Positions 19,030 to 28,727 of a stretch of 64,000 nucleotides of DNA are shown in pieces. The translations under genes were made by a program, and so were the position numbers. Numbering within the stretch: position 1 is the stretch's first letter; every line of letters begins with the position of its first letter. Location of the stretch: the NCBI RefSeq assembly GCF_900113925.1, contig NZ_FORD01000008.1, forward strand, positions 53,381-117,380, given 5' to 3'. Source of the stretch: Nitrosomonas sp. Nm34 (GTDB lineage: Bacteria > Pseudomonadota > Gammaproteobacteria > Burkholderiales > Nitrosomonadaceae). The notes under the pieces were generated by a model that saw nothing but the letters and a program-made list of their open reading frames with translations, made no database searches and was not told where the DNA came from.

Positions 19030-21693
19030 ATGAAAGATATTAAAAATAAATCACAAATCACTTTCACAAAATTTACTGATGCTGAAAAGAGAACAGCCAA
19101 ATCTTATGACCTATTAGATGGCGAACTGATCAAAATAGCGAATGGGAATTTCTGGAACGGGTCATTTAGAACCATCAACATAAACTATACAGAATTACCA
19201 GATTATATTAATTCAATGATACCTGGAGAATTTTTAATCCAGGGTGTACACCAATCTTTGTCTGAAGGTAATTGCCCAGGGGATGCTACGCGATTAAAGA
19301 AAATTTTTCCATTTACTAATAAACCAGGAATACTCTGTATAGATTCTGATTCAGTTCAAAAAATGAATATTAATTCACTTGATGAACTGAATGACGTATT
19401 GGGCAAAATAGATCCTTGTTTAAAAGGTGCGTTCAAAGTGATGTCAACATCAGCAAGTAGCCATATTTTTGTCAATGACCAAGAAAAAAATGGCTTACGA
19501 GGGGTACATACTTATATTCCAATAAATACCACAAAAAATAATAAAGATATTTTAGAGATCTTACATGTTCGTTCAGTTATTGCCGGTTACTGTTATCCAA
19601 AAATAACTAAAGCTGGAATAGTCAAAATTTATTCTCTAGTTGATAAAGCATTATGTACCAGCAATCAACCCATATTTGAAGGTGGGGCGATTCTAAAAAA
19701 TGATTCAATTAGTCAGAAAAAGTTTATTGAAACATTCGATGGCAATATGCTCTCAACAAATTCTATTTCACCATTAACTCAAGAAGAACATGAAATTTAT
19801 GAAAAAATAACAGAGGAATTAAAAGGTAGCGTTGCAGAAGAAGCTCAAAAAATTCGTCAACAATTTATTAATCAATCCTCAATTAACATGAGAGAAAAGA
19901 TAAAAAATTTAACGAAAAGCAATGCTGCAGCTATTATTGATCATGCTCTTACCAGACATGAATTATATGGTCAATTTTCGATTCTTCTGGAAATAGGTGA
20001 AGAAATTACAGTCCAGAATATTATTGATAATCCCATGAAATATCATCAAATGGCATGTGCGCACCCATTAGATCAATCTATTTTTGGTAAATCTGTGATT
20101 TATTCCAATCAAGATAAACCTGCCATTCATACTTTCGCACACGGTGGCGAAACATTTTCTTTATGTTCAAATTATGAAGAACCAGTATTAGCAGATTGGG
20201 AAGTGAAATTAAATGAGCATGTGAATTCTTTCAATCAAACGCATGCTCAAGTAATGTTGGGTGGTAAGCACAAAATTATGAGAACTGTATCGGAAAATGC
20301 TCATTATGAATCCAGAATTTCTTACGAGTTCATTGATCAGTCAGAACTTAAGAAAATCTATGCGAATGATCAAATCCAAGTTGGAGAAAAAGTAGTCCGT
20401 AGTAATATTGTTCCGGTTATGAAAGATAAAATCACTGCATGGGCAGAACATAAAAATTGCAGTGTCTATCGAAAAGGTGTTCGTTTTGCACCAGGCAAAA
20501 ATCTACCTAAGGATTATTTCAATACTTGGCGAGGGTTCGCAGTAGAACCTTTGAAAGGAGCCAATATCGATATTGTAAAAAATCATATTGAGCAAATTAT
20601 TTGTGGCAATGATCCTGTATCAATTGAATATTTTTATAATTGGATTGCCTGTACGATGCAATATCCAAATAAACCTATTGGCTCTGCAATCGTTCTTCGG
20701 GGTGAGAAAGGTACAGGAAAAGGCACAATCGGACATTTTCTTAGAAAAATCTGGGGGAATCATGGTACCCATATTAGTAACCCTCAGCATTTTATTGGAA
20801 AATTTAATGCTCACTTGGAAAACATCTGTTTTTTATTTGCAGATGAAGCATTTTACTCTGGTAACAAATCACATGAAGGTATATTAAAGGCACTAATTAC
20901 AGAACCAACTTTAATAATCGAAAGAAAAGGTATTGATGCAATTAGTCAACCAAATTTCTTAAAAGTATTTATGGTCACGAATAGTGATTACGCTGTTCCA
21001 GCCACTAAGGATGAGCGCAGGTATTGTGTATTAGATGTTGCAAATACACGAATTGGAGATAAAAAATATTTTGATGCTTTGAATGCTGCCTGTACTGATA
21101 AGGCAGTACAATCTACTTTCTTTTATGAAATGTTGAATCGTGATATTAGTAATTTTAATGTCACTGCAATTCCAGAATCTCAAGGATTAAAGGATCAGAG
21201 ATTGTATTCACTTAAATCACCTGGAAAATGGCTTGTTGACTCATTTACCCAAGGTTATTTTAGTATTTCCAATTTTGATGAATATGAATGTAAAACTTGG
21301 AAAAATGAAGTTTCTTCAGCACATCTATATAAAAGCTACAAATTTTGGTGCGATTCACAAAAACTGGGTCAATATGATATAGAAACTCAAAATACACTTG
21401 GCAGATATTTGACAAAACTTTTTAAAAATCAAAAAATAAAAAGTGATGTCCGAGGATATTATTTTGGCACATTAAGTGAGGCTATTGCAGCATTTGAGAA
21501 ATACGAGAAAGTGAATCTTGATATTGATCTTGAGGCAGAAAAGGGACAAGTTGAGTTAGATCAAATGGATGACTGCTCTAGTAGTATTTTAGAAGTAGAA
21601 ATGGCTGTTTCACAGATTGATAGGTTTGGGTTTATTGATTTTAGTGCCAATGCACAAGCCAATGTTAGTTATACGGCTAATTGTTTGAATTAA
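19030..21693 (+). CDS. Element primase-helicase (DUF5906/D5-like)
   Basis: 887 residues. The C-terminal helicase part has Walker A GEKGTGKGT near residue 557, Walker B ICFLFADEAF near residue 600 and a sensor segment KVFMVTNSDYAVPATKDERR, as in phage D5/SF3-type replicative helicases. The N-terminal 450 residues contain an acidic CIDSDS and other patterns that could form a primase domain; this part is less certain. It should start replication of the excised element. The iteron field directly downstream is its likely origin. The codons are strongly AT-rich. Confidence 0.85.
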   Translation: MKDIKNKSQITFTKFTDAEKRTAKSYDLLDGELIKIANGNFWNGSFRTININYTELPDYINSMIPGEFLIQGVHQSLSEGNCPGDATRLKKIFPFTNKPGILCIDSDSVQKMNINSLDELNDVLGKIDPCLKGAFKVMSTSASSHIFVNDQEKNGLRGVHTYIPINTTKNNKDILEILHVRSVIAGYCYPKITKAGIVKIYSLVDKALCTSNQPIFEGGAILKNDSISQKKFIETFDGNMLSTNSISPLTQEEHEIYEKITEELKGSVAEEAQKIRQQFINQSSINMREKIKNLTKSNAAAIIDHALTRHELYGQFSILLEIGEEITVQNIIDNPMKYHQMACAHPLDQSIFGKSVIYSNQDKPAIHTFAHGGETFSLCSNYEEPVLADWEVKLNEHVNSFNQTHAQVMLGGKHKIMRTVSENAHYESRISYEFIDQSELKKIYANDQIQVGEKVVRSNIVPVMKDKITAWAEHKNCSVYRKGVRFAPGKNLPKDYFNTWRGFAVEPLKGANIDIVKNHIEQIICGNDPVSIEYFYNWIACTMQYPNKPIGSAIVLRGEKGTGKGTIGHFLRKIWGNHGTHISNPQHFIGKFNAHLENICFLFADEAFYSGNKSHEGILKALITEPTLIIERKGIDAISQPNFLKVFMVTNSDYAVPATKDERRYCVLDVANTRIGDKKYFDALNAACTDKAVQSTFFYEMLNRDISNFNVTAIPESQGLKDQRLYSLKSPGKWLVDSFTQGYFSISNFDEYECKTWKNEVSSAHLYKSYKFWCDSQKLGQYDIETQNTLGRYLTKLFKNQKIKSDVRGYYFGTLSEAIAAFEKYEKVNLDIDLEAEKGQVELDQMDDCSSSILEVEMAVSQIDRFGFIDFSANAQANVSYTANCLN

Positions 21694-22045
21694 TAATAGA
21701 CACATAAAAAATCATTAGACACATTATTATGATGCAATATCTAATGTGTCTAGTGTAACTTTATGATTTTTATAAAATAATACACTTAAGACACATTAGA
21801 CACATTATTTTCTGATTTTTCAACTTGTGCGCGCTTGCTTGTATATGTGCGTGATACGTTATCTTTATTTTATTTTTTTCCTAGAAATTAATAAAAATGT
21901 GTCTAATGTGTCTTTCTGTCTAGAATCAATATTCATAAGGGTTTCAGACAAGACACATTTTTGAACTATTCTAAAGAATATGTCTTTGTGTCTAGAATTT
22001 TAAAATTCTATTAGAACAAGTAATAACACATCACGCACGCGCGCA
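21694..22045. other. Putative replication origin with AGACACATT iterons
   Basis: The word AGACACAT or its complement recurs many times. An 18-bp tandem unit at 21789-21806 is repeated as a perfect inverted copy at 21896-21913. An 11-bp hairpin (21716-21726 with 21742-21752) and further single copies near 21698, 21952 and 21980 surround it. GTGCGTGAT at 21847 and ATCACGCAC at 22030 form another perfect inverted pair. Position next to the helicase gene suggests an origin. Confidence 0.7.
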
Positions 22046-22241
22046 TTTTCTTGAGAATGTGGCTACAGAGAGCACTATCTGAACTTTTCAGCTATATCAA
22101 TTTAAGAGAATGATTTCCTGTAACAAAAGCCATTGAAAGCATTGATAGATAGCAAAATAAAAGGGATGAACCAGCAGTTGATGCTGTTTATCACTTAGAT
22201 GTTTTCTTTTTTGGAAGCGTACTATGTTCTATACTTCTCTT

Positions 22242-22424
22242 TTAATATTGATCTTCTTTAATATCCTTTTTTTCTTGAGAATGTCTTCCAAAAACTGTTT
22301 CCAGTGCGGGAAGTTTTTCTTCACTAGATAAGGAATACCCTTCAAAAACAGTTTCTAAGCCAGAAAGTTTCTGCTTCTCTTTTGACTTCTCTTTAAACTC
22401 TTTCGATGTTACTTCTTTAGTCAT
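22242..22424 (-). CDS. Small charged protein with an internal repeat
   Basis: 60 residues, Lys/Glu-rich, with the segment LETVFEGYS repeated as LETVFGRHS about 24 residues later. GAGGGG nine bases before the ATG supports translation. Possibly a small regulator or a protein-binding decoy; no family recognised. Confidence 0.5.
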   Translation of the reverse strand: MTKEVTSKEFKEKSKEKQKLSGLETVFEGYSLSSEEKLPALETVFGRHSQEKKDIKEDQY

Positions 22425-22559
22425 TCAATAGCCCCTCTTTTATTACGTGATAACCCAAGTACTTCCGATCTTGAGAAACACACTGTCAAATAAGAATGTA
22501 GGAAATGCGCACTTGACATTCTGAAATAATCCACACCCCTTTTCTAAAGATATCCTGCA

Positions 22560-22740
22560 TCTATCATAATTATTTGAATAGTCAATCTATAAATTTATAA
22601 TATTAAATATTTGATTATTAATAATAATTTTATTTGTATAAAATTTAATCGATCTAATAAAAGTTGTTACAAATAACCCTCTTAGCAACAATATTTACAG
22701 ATTACCCACAAAGTTATCCACAGAAATTGTGGAAAAGTAA
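22560..22740. other. AT-rich stretch with a DnaA-box cluster
   Basis: A consensus DnaA box TTATCCACA lies at 22714-22722, with near matches TTACCCACA at 22702-22710 and, on the other strand, a TTTTCCACA-type box at about 22729-22737. About 120 bases of almost pure A/T precede the cluster. This is the arrangement of a DnaA-dependent origin or of a DnaA-controlled promoter. Confidence 0.55.
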
Positions 22741-22802
22741 GCATAAGGTTAAAGACAGGCAGCACAAACAAAGCATAGTGCTAGCATACAAAATAAAAGC
22801 AG

Positions 22803-22844
22803 ATAAAAAAGAAAAGCCGCGTATCTGTAATTAATATCGCGGCT
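22803..22844 (-). terminator. Rho-independent terminator of the 22919 lipoprotein gene
   Basis: On the minus strand AGCCGCG pairs with CGCGGCT around a 16-base loop and is followed by TTTTCTTTTTT. It lies about 75 bases after the stop of the lipoprotein gene. Confidence 0.75.
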
Positions 22845-22918
22845 ATTGCAGGATTCCTTGTTGTGAAATTTAGATATTTTTTGCTAGTTACTTCCTACTT
22901 CAATTTAAAGTTTACAGT

Positions 22919-23311
22919 TTATTCAGTTCTTAAACTGAGATCTCGTTTTTGTTGATCCTGAGCCATTTTGTGGTGAATGGCCGCTTCTTTTAAATTCTCT
23001 TCAATAGAATTCTCTAAATGTCGCATATTAGCCCAAGTATGTGACCGGAAGCTTTGCCCTTTTCTTCCATAGTAGTAATTATGTCTTTCATATTCCGCAA
23101 GTTGCTCTTTTTTCGCCTGTAGCTTTGCTTTCATCTCTTTAGCCACATCTTCGTAATGTTTAGCCACAGCATCATGATCATTAGGGTCCATGAAAGGTTG
23201 ATTCGCAACAACTTCTCCATCACTCAAAGTACTCGCTAAAGGATTCATTTGAGCACAGCCAGACAAGAAAACAACTGTCAAAATTGTTATAAAGATGGTC
23301 AACTTTTTCAT
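22919..23311 (-). CDS. Small lipoprotein, unknown function
   Basis: 130 residues. Signal peptide with lipobox VFLSGC (Cys about 19), then a helical charged domain with a His/Tyr-rich patch (YERHNYYYGRKGQ). GGAG nine bases before the ATG, and a terminator follows. The lipid anchor is clear; family and role are not. Confidence 0.75.
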   Translation of the reverse strand: MKKLTIFITILTVVFLSGCAQMNPLASTLSDGEVVANQPFMDPNDHDAVAKHYEDVAKEMKAKLQAKKEQLAEYERHNYYYGRKGQSFRSHTWANMRHLENSIEENLKEAAIHHKMAQDQQKRDLSLRTE

Positions 23312-23813
23312 CTTAACGTCTCCATCCGATTATTTTAATTTAACTCCATTTCGCTATATAAAGTACTTATCAAATTTATGCATAACTAGTCCATTAAGAA
23401 TAACCACATTAATAGTGCGTTCTTTGCAGGCAACAATCCTATGGCCAACTTGGCTCTCCAACATAGCCCTTCATTTAACAATTCTAGACGATTAATTTTA
23501 ATATTATTCATAATAAGATTATGGTTATTAATACTTTAACCCTACTCATCGCGCCAGTATATAAATTCTTATATTGAATAATATCCACATAAATTACAAA
23601 AAATAAGTAAGAAAAAAAGAAATAAATTGTTTCTTAAATAGACACAAATAAATTGGATCTATATTGATGCTATAGACCATGTGATGTGGAATAAAAAACA
23701 AAATAAATAATTCTGTAGTTAGCGCCAGAACTACTTTTAATTTATAAAGGAGAATAGTTGCGAAGTAATATAGAAACTTTTAAATAACGTTTTATAAGCG
23801 TAATAAAAATGCT
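23312..23813. other. Intergenic, no gene seen
   Basis: 500 AT-rich bases between divergent genes. One open stretch on the + strand (23295-23495) overlaps the lipoprotein promoter side and lacks a ribosome site, so I do not call it. Confidence 0.4.
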
Positions 23814-24200
23814 ATGGGAAAGAAAACTGAAACAAAGAAAGTTGAAATTAAGTGGCTAAACCAGCCAGAAGGCCATAACTTCAGTGCTGCTTTATCCTAT
23901 TTGAGTTTGATTTACGATGAGAAGACGGCCGCTAATTATGTGAAGAGTCTAGAGAAAGCAATGCTTGCAGAATTCCAAGCTAAAGATATCTTCAGAGCAT
24001 CTACTTTGCCATTACTTGGTATAAGCAATATTCATGTCAAAAGAGATATTCAAAAAATACAATTAGCTGAAAAGTTATCTCCTCTTCTCCTGGTGAGGGA
24101 TTCAAATAATGGAAAAGTTATTATTGCAGATGGCTACCATCGATTATGTGCAATATATTCTTATGATGAAGATGTAATCGTTCCATGTTTAATTGCGTAA
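23814..24200 (+). CDS. ParB/Srx-fold-like protein
   Basis: 128 residues. The C-terminal half reads LLLVRDSNNGKVIIADGYHRLCAIYSYDEDVIVPC, matching the ParB N-terminal fold core (strand, DGxHR helix, VPC strand). No DNA-binding HTH domain follows, so it is not a plain partition ParB. Such stand-alone domains can be CTPases, nucleases or kinases; the sequence does not decide. Confidence 0.7.
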   Translation: MGKKTETKKVEIKWLNQPEGHNFSAALSYLSLIYDEKTAANYVKSLEKAMLAEFQAKDIFRASTLPLLGISNIHVKRDIQKIQLAEKLSPLLLVRDSNNGKVIIADGYHRLCAIYSYDEDVIVPCLIA

Positions 24201-24642
24201 CCTGTCAATGCGTTAACAACAATAGAGTTATAGACACTAGGCATTATACGAGGCCATCCATTTCCTGTAATAAGTGGAAGAAATGTTATCTTAACAAGGA
24301 TAATTCTGGGTAATTCTGTATAAATGATATGTGTGCTGATTTAATCATAATACCAAGTTGCAATAGGTAGTGTTTCCCTCTTTGCCTTCCATTTCATACT
24401 TGCATATTATGAAATGATGAACTCCATATTTGACAGCAAATACTACTTAACAACCTGCACAGTTTTCAATACCACTTCTGTCATCGAATTAACCTGAGGA
24501 CAGGTAGATATGCTTGTAGTTGAATAATTTAGCAAGATTTCAGTTAAAGTCGCGCATTAGTATGAAGTAATTTCATAAAATTGAACAAAAAATAAATCTT
24601 TTAGTCTATTTTTTATAAACGTTATGACCGAGAGCAGAAATT
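24201..24642. other. Intergenic, no gene seen
   Basis: About 440 bases. No ORF above about 25 codons with a ribosome site, no hairpin with a T-run, no repeat recognised. Confidence 0.4.
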
Positions 24643-24930
24643 ATGAAACTTTTTAAGAAGATACCAAACCCAAGAGAAATTCGGCAAAATCTTGGTCTTA
24701 ATCAGTTGGAATTTTGGAGTAAGGTAGGCGTAACTCAAAGTGGGGGCTCAAGGTACGAAAGTGGGCGAGAAATGCCCAAAGCCGTCAGAGAATTGGTACG
24801 CTTAATGCATATTGATCGGATTGATTTGACAAAAGTTAAACGAGAAGATCTGATTGTGGCCGCAATGTTAAAAGCACAGCATCCTGACCTGTACAAAAGC
24901 CTGAAAAAATCAGCAAAGGTTTCCACTTAG
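24643..24930 (+). CDS. XRE-type HTH regulator
   Basis: 95 residues. REIRQNLGLNQLEFWSKVGVTQSGGSRYESGREMPKAVRELVRL is a lambda-repressor-like HTH, with the recognition helix in VTQSGGSRYESG. The short C-terminus is basic. Likely controls element genes; the target is unknown. Confidence 0.8.
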   Translation: MKLFKKIPNPREIRQNLGLNQLEFWSKVGVTQSGGSRYESGREMPKAVRELVRLMHIDRIDLTKVKREDLIVAAMLKAQHPDLYKSLKKSAKVST

Positions 24931-25213
24931 CACCAGTAAGAAGAGTTGTTCTATGTCTTTTTGAAAAATTCATGCTATCAGCTTATAAAATAACTGATGA
25001 TGTAGTGTGAGAATATCTTTAATGCAATAACCGGAAGCTAGATATTTCTAGATATATAGTTGAATGCGTTCTATTAAGACCAAAATCAATCATTTAGTTT
25101 CGACTCAGCTTTTTGCTTGATTACCCCTCAAAGCTAAATTTTATCTGCTGAGAAAATGGTTTTCGTCCTGACTAATTCAGAGTAGATACAAACCTTAAGT
25201 TATAATTTACCTA

Positions 25214-25249
25214 TAAAAAAGACCAATACTAAAATCAATATTGGTCTTG
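25214..25249 (-). terminator. Rho-independent terminator of the 25288 gene
   Basis: On the minus strand AAGACCAATA pairs with TATTGGTCTT and a T-run follows directly. It sits about 40 bases beyond the stop of the 65-residue membrane protein. Confidence 0.85.
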
Positions 25250-25287
25250 TCAGAGTTTAGAATACCTTAGGTTACAGCTAAAGTAAC

Positions 25288-25485
25288 TTACGCTAGAACT
25301 CTAGGTGAGGAATATCTTTTATTTTTAAAGATACTACTAATTGCAGCAATTATCCAATATCCCAGAAAGAATAATGCGCCTGTAGGCATATCCACTAATA
25401 AAATCAAACTGACTGAAGCTAAAACACTCAGCAAAACAAGAGAGAGGGTTATTACTGAGTTTCTGCTAACTTCATGCGTTTTCAT
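25288..25485 (-). CDS. Small two-span membrane protein
   Basis: 65 residues with two hydrophobic helices (VITLSLVLLSVLASVSLILLV, GALFFLGYWIIAAISSIF) and a basic tail. GGAG eight bases before the ATG and a strong terminator after the stop show a real transcription unit. No family recognised. Confidence 0.72.
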   Translation of the reverse strand: MKTHEVSRNSVITLSLVLLSVLASVSLILLVDMPTGALFFLGYWIIAAISSIFKNKRYSSPRVLA

Positions 25486-26108
25486 TTCTAACTCTCCAAT
25501 ATATTAATTTATCAATATTGCTTTTGTTAACTATTAGAAGATATCCATCACAAAAAGTTCACATAATATTAACAAATAATTTATATATATCGAGTTGTGT
25601 TGACCATCTAATCTAATCCTAATATTTCTTTCAGTATTTTTAGTTGATTTTTATTTATTCAATAATTACACCTAAATTATTATTTTTTAAAATATTGGAA
25701 ATTCTCCTTTTGGCATGCGCTTGTGATTGTATTATTAAAGACACACTTATCAGGAGGAGAATTATTGGGGTCAAACATATGGAAATTGAAGGGGTGATCT
25801 ATAAAGCAGACCAGAACAGAAAAAGATGCTTTAATAGCAAAGTTAGATTAATCATAATAGAAGAATTCAGAGTTCGCTAATTTTGCTATAACACCGCTCA
25901 AAAAAGCATGCCCTCATGTCTTAAATTCAGGTCATGCTGCTTCATATGAACTATAAGAGTTGATATTGAGTTTATTATTATCAATTTAATGTTCAGCTCG
26001 TTGCATGCGATGAGCCAAATTTATTTACTATTAACATTTTATATGGCATTGTGTGCAGCTAAAAAATATCCCATTTCTAGTTTCTTCAGCTGCACGAGTC
26101 GGTAGATA
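25486..26108. other. AT-rich gap, no supported gene
   Basis: 620 bases. An ORF of 78 codons at 25644-25880 has no ribosome site and odd composition; its last 33 codons (from an internal ATG) could be a remnant. Nothing else seen. Confidence 0.35.
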
Positions 26109-27809
26109 TTACTGAACTGATGGGAAAAGGTTAATCCCAATTTTACTTTCCCCGGAAGGTGGTCCGTTTAGTACTATTTCCCAATTTGTAACGTCAGCAG
26201 GGTTAATCCCATACAGCGGCCCCATTGCAAATTGGCAGTGCAATTCAAAACCGTTAGGACGTGCAGGGCCAGGCGGTAAGCCAGGACAAGAGGTATAAAT
26301 CCAGAGTATAGACCGCCCAGCTTGTGGCAGGCTATAGGCTTGTTGCCAAATTTTCCCATCCTTTGTTGTCAGCTTGAGCACAATTGCATCTGGTGAGTTA
26401 TTGACATAATCACTAGAAACTTCAAGAGTAAAACCACCAGTTGACCCATTAATTGGGGCTGCAATAGAGAGGCTATCTCCAATATCGCCTGTTGAGCTAA
26501 TGCTGGCAATGACGCCATCAGCAGAAAATACGCGCTCTAGCCATTGTGCCTGTCCACTGCTATTAAATGCATTATCCGCTTTAGTCAAAGAAGCTGAGCC
26601 AGACTTAATATCAATACTGCCAAGCGCAACAGCATGCATCCCTTGTCCAAGATTATTAAAGTGTAATTCCCACACTTTTACCTGGGCTAGATTAAAATTT
26701 CCTGTCGGCCCCCAAGCTGCCCTCGTCCATCCATTCCCGCTAGGATCTAGGTGAAATCGATATGGGGCAACGAGATTACGAATATCAGAATAGCCAGGTA
26801 ATGAGCCAATCGTTCTCACCACATCCAAGGGCCTTCCTTGCTGCCATATACTGCCATCTTCCATAGTCAGACTCATAACTAATGCATTCGGATCCATGTT
26901 CAGATCAGTTCTCACTAATGCCACAATCTGGCTGTTGCTATCAGATGCCAGATCAAAATGCGATTGAGCTTCCTTGCGTATTGACACGGTTTCCCATGGA
27001 TCATTATTTGATCGGTAGTATGCCAATATATACCCGTAGTAATCCCAAGATGTTGGCTGATTCCATAAATGATATAGCCAGTCGGTGTCACCATCAGTCG
27101 GATTCCAGTCAGCGTGTCGAAAGAGAATGCCTTGATCCCCATTACGAAAATATTCACCGAATGTCTGAGCAGCATTCATGTTAACCGGAGCATCATACTT
27201 TCCCTTGATATATATCGAGCTTAGATCAATGTAATGAGTATTATTAGGAGGCAAATCTACTAAAATCATTTCCCACGAGACAACCTTGTCAATGTCGAAT
27301 ACACCTTGAGGCCCCCATTCGACACGAGCAAAATAATCTTTATTGATCGGGAAGGCTCCTCTCCCCCATACATTATTAGCCAAGACCTTGGGTTGATCCC
27401 AGATACTTCCGTCTTGCATAGTAAACCGCAGCACGACACTGACATAAGGATTACTTGTTGTATATCGTGGCCGGGCTAGAAGCTGCATCTCTTGCGTTCC
27501 TTCAAGGTTAACTTCTCCGGCAAGACTTTTTATCGAAACAGTTTCCCAAGGATCATTTCCAACAATGAAGCTTCCAGCAACATATGGTCCATTAAAATCA
27601 AGAAGGGAGGCAACAAGATCAGACATGTTCTTAATTTCTAGCGTTCCCCAGTGTGTATCTCCATCCGATGGATTCCAATCATTATGTAAGTACTGGACGG
27701 TATTTGTTGAACCAAAAGTCTTGATATTTTTCAGTGTAGTTGCCTGAACAGGCAAAACAAAGCTTAAACTCATGGCTATAATTAAGCCGAGAATCCGCGA
27801 AATCTCCAT
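26109..27809 (-). CDS. Large exported protein with three beta-rich repeats
   Basis: 566 residues with a signal peptide ending VQA-TT. Two long repeats begin TFGSTNTVQYLHNDWNPSDGDT (about residue 32) and TFGEYF … HADWNPTDGDT (about residue 215). Each continues NDPWETVSI, then (M/T)xDGSIW, then WGPxGxFxxxxVxxWE and a closing strand (IYIKGK / IDIKSG). A third, shorter repeat keeps TKDGKIWQQ and MGPLYGINPADVTNWE. The pattern suggests three beta-sandwich, carbohydrate-binding-like domains. AGGAAG precedes the ATG. Function unknown; perhaps a secreted adhesin or glycan-binding cargo protein. It is the largest cargo gene of the element. Confidence 0.78.
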   Translation of the reverse strand: MEISRILGLIIAMSLSFVLPVQATTLKNIKTFGSTNTVQYLHNDWNPSDGDTHWGTLEIKNMSDLVASLLDFNGPYVAGSFIVGNDPWETVSIKSLAGEVNLEGTQEMQLLARPRYTTSNPYVSVVLRFTMQDGSIWDQPKVLANNVWGRGAFPINKDYFARVEWGPQGVFDIDKVVSWEMILVDLPPNNTHYIDLSSIYIKGKYDAPVNMNAAQTFGEYFRNGDQGILFRHADWNPTDGDTDWLYHLWNQPTSWDYYGYILAYYRSNNDPWETVSIRKEAQSHFDLASDSNSQIVALVRTDLNMDPNALVMSLTMEDGSIWQQGRPLDVVRTIGSLPGYSDIRNLVAPYRFHLDPSGNGWTRAAWGPTGNFNLAQVKVWELHFNNLGQGMHAVALGSIDIKSGSASLTKADNAFNSSGQAQWLERVFSADGVIASISSTGDIGDSLSIAAPINGSTGGFTLEVSSDYVNNSPDAIVLKLTTKDGKIWQQAYSLPQAGRSILWIYTSCPGLPPGPARPNGFELHCQFAMGPLYGINPADVTNWEIVLNGPPSGESKIGINLFPSVQ

Positions 27810-28727
27810 TTTTATTCTTCCTATAAGATTTTAAAACTATTAAGGTGAAACTAGGTAGATAGAGTATGTGCCCACCTTACAACGTGAGTTGGCTATGCCG
27901 GCATTCAAGAAAGTAGGAATCAACAATACAAAGGAATTCAATTTTATTGATTTGGCATGGAGAGTATACGAGGCAGAAATTAAGCAATCAATAATGCAAT
28001 AGCATACATTCCTATTTGTATTGCATGCTATTTTTAGTGTTAAAAAGGAATGATTTTAACTCGTACAGCCCAAAATATACCGAGACATCTTATGAGTATT
28101 ACATTACGGACGAATTAGAAATTGAACTAATTGGGTCATTAAAATTATAACTAATATCAAAACAATATTATTTACAACACTAATAGGGATAGTTTATACA
28201 AAAAGATTCAAGAGGCCTTTTCCTACATGAAAAATATTCTAAAAGAATATAAAGATGATAATCTCGAATATGATCAATTTATAAAATATATTAATAATAT
28301 TAGAGAAGTCGCAGTATACGTTTAGGAATAGTCGAATTTCTACTATTAGCTGAATTAAAAATACAAAGACTAAGAACTTTGTATAACTGTGCCTTTAGAA
28401 TTTTTTTCTATATATTAAACTGTTAGAATCAATTACTTTAAAATACCAAAATATCCAAAAAGTCAGTTATGCAAAGATCTTTCCTAGCTTCATAAAATGA
28501 TTTCGCCAGGGTAAGAGCACTTTCTTTATCAGCAACAATAACTTTTATTAAAAAAGTATTTTAGGATTTCTTAATGCTGATCTTAAAATTGTTTGATAGG
28601 CAATTTCATGGATTGAACAATCACATTCTTTCATTAGAAATATGAATCTGATTCAGTCCTTTGATATGAAGAGGAGTTCTATGAATACGGATAAGAAGTA
28701 TCTTCATCGAATAAAATAGGAAATTTT
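27810..28727. other. AT-rich gap with two short coding remnants
   Basis: A 35-codon open frame at 27894-28001 (ending IKQSIMQ) and another ending at 28325 (57 codons open, with its only ATG at 28227, …EYDQFIKYINNIRE) look protein-like but are too short to call. They may be tails of decayed genes. Otherwise featureless. Confidence 0.35.

Noticed and set aside
21694..22045. CRISPR array for the repeated AGACACATT words
   Set aside because: The units are short, occur in both orientations and have irregular spacing without unique spacers; an iteron field fits better.
25644..25880. 78-codon + strand ORF in the element
   Set aside because: No ribosome site, irregular composition, no family; at most the last 33 codons might be a remnant.
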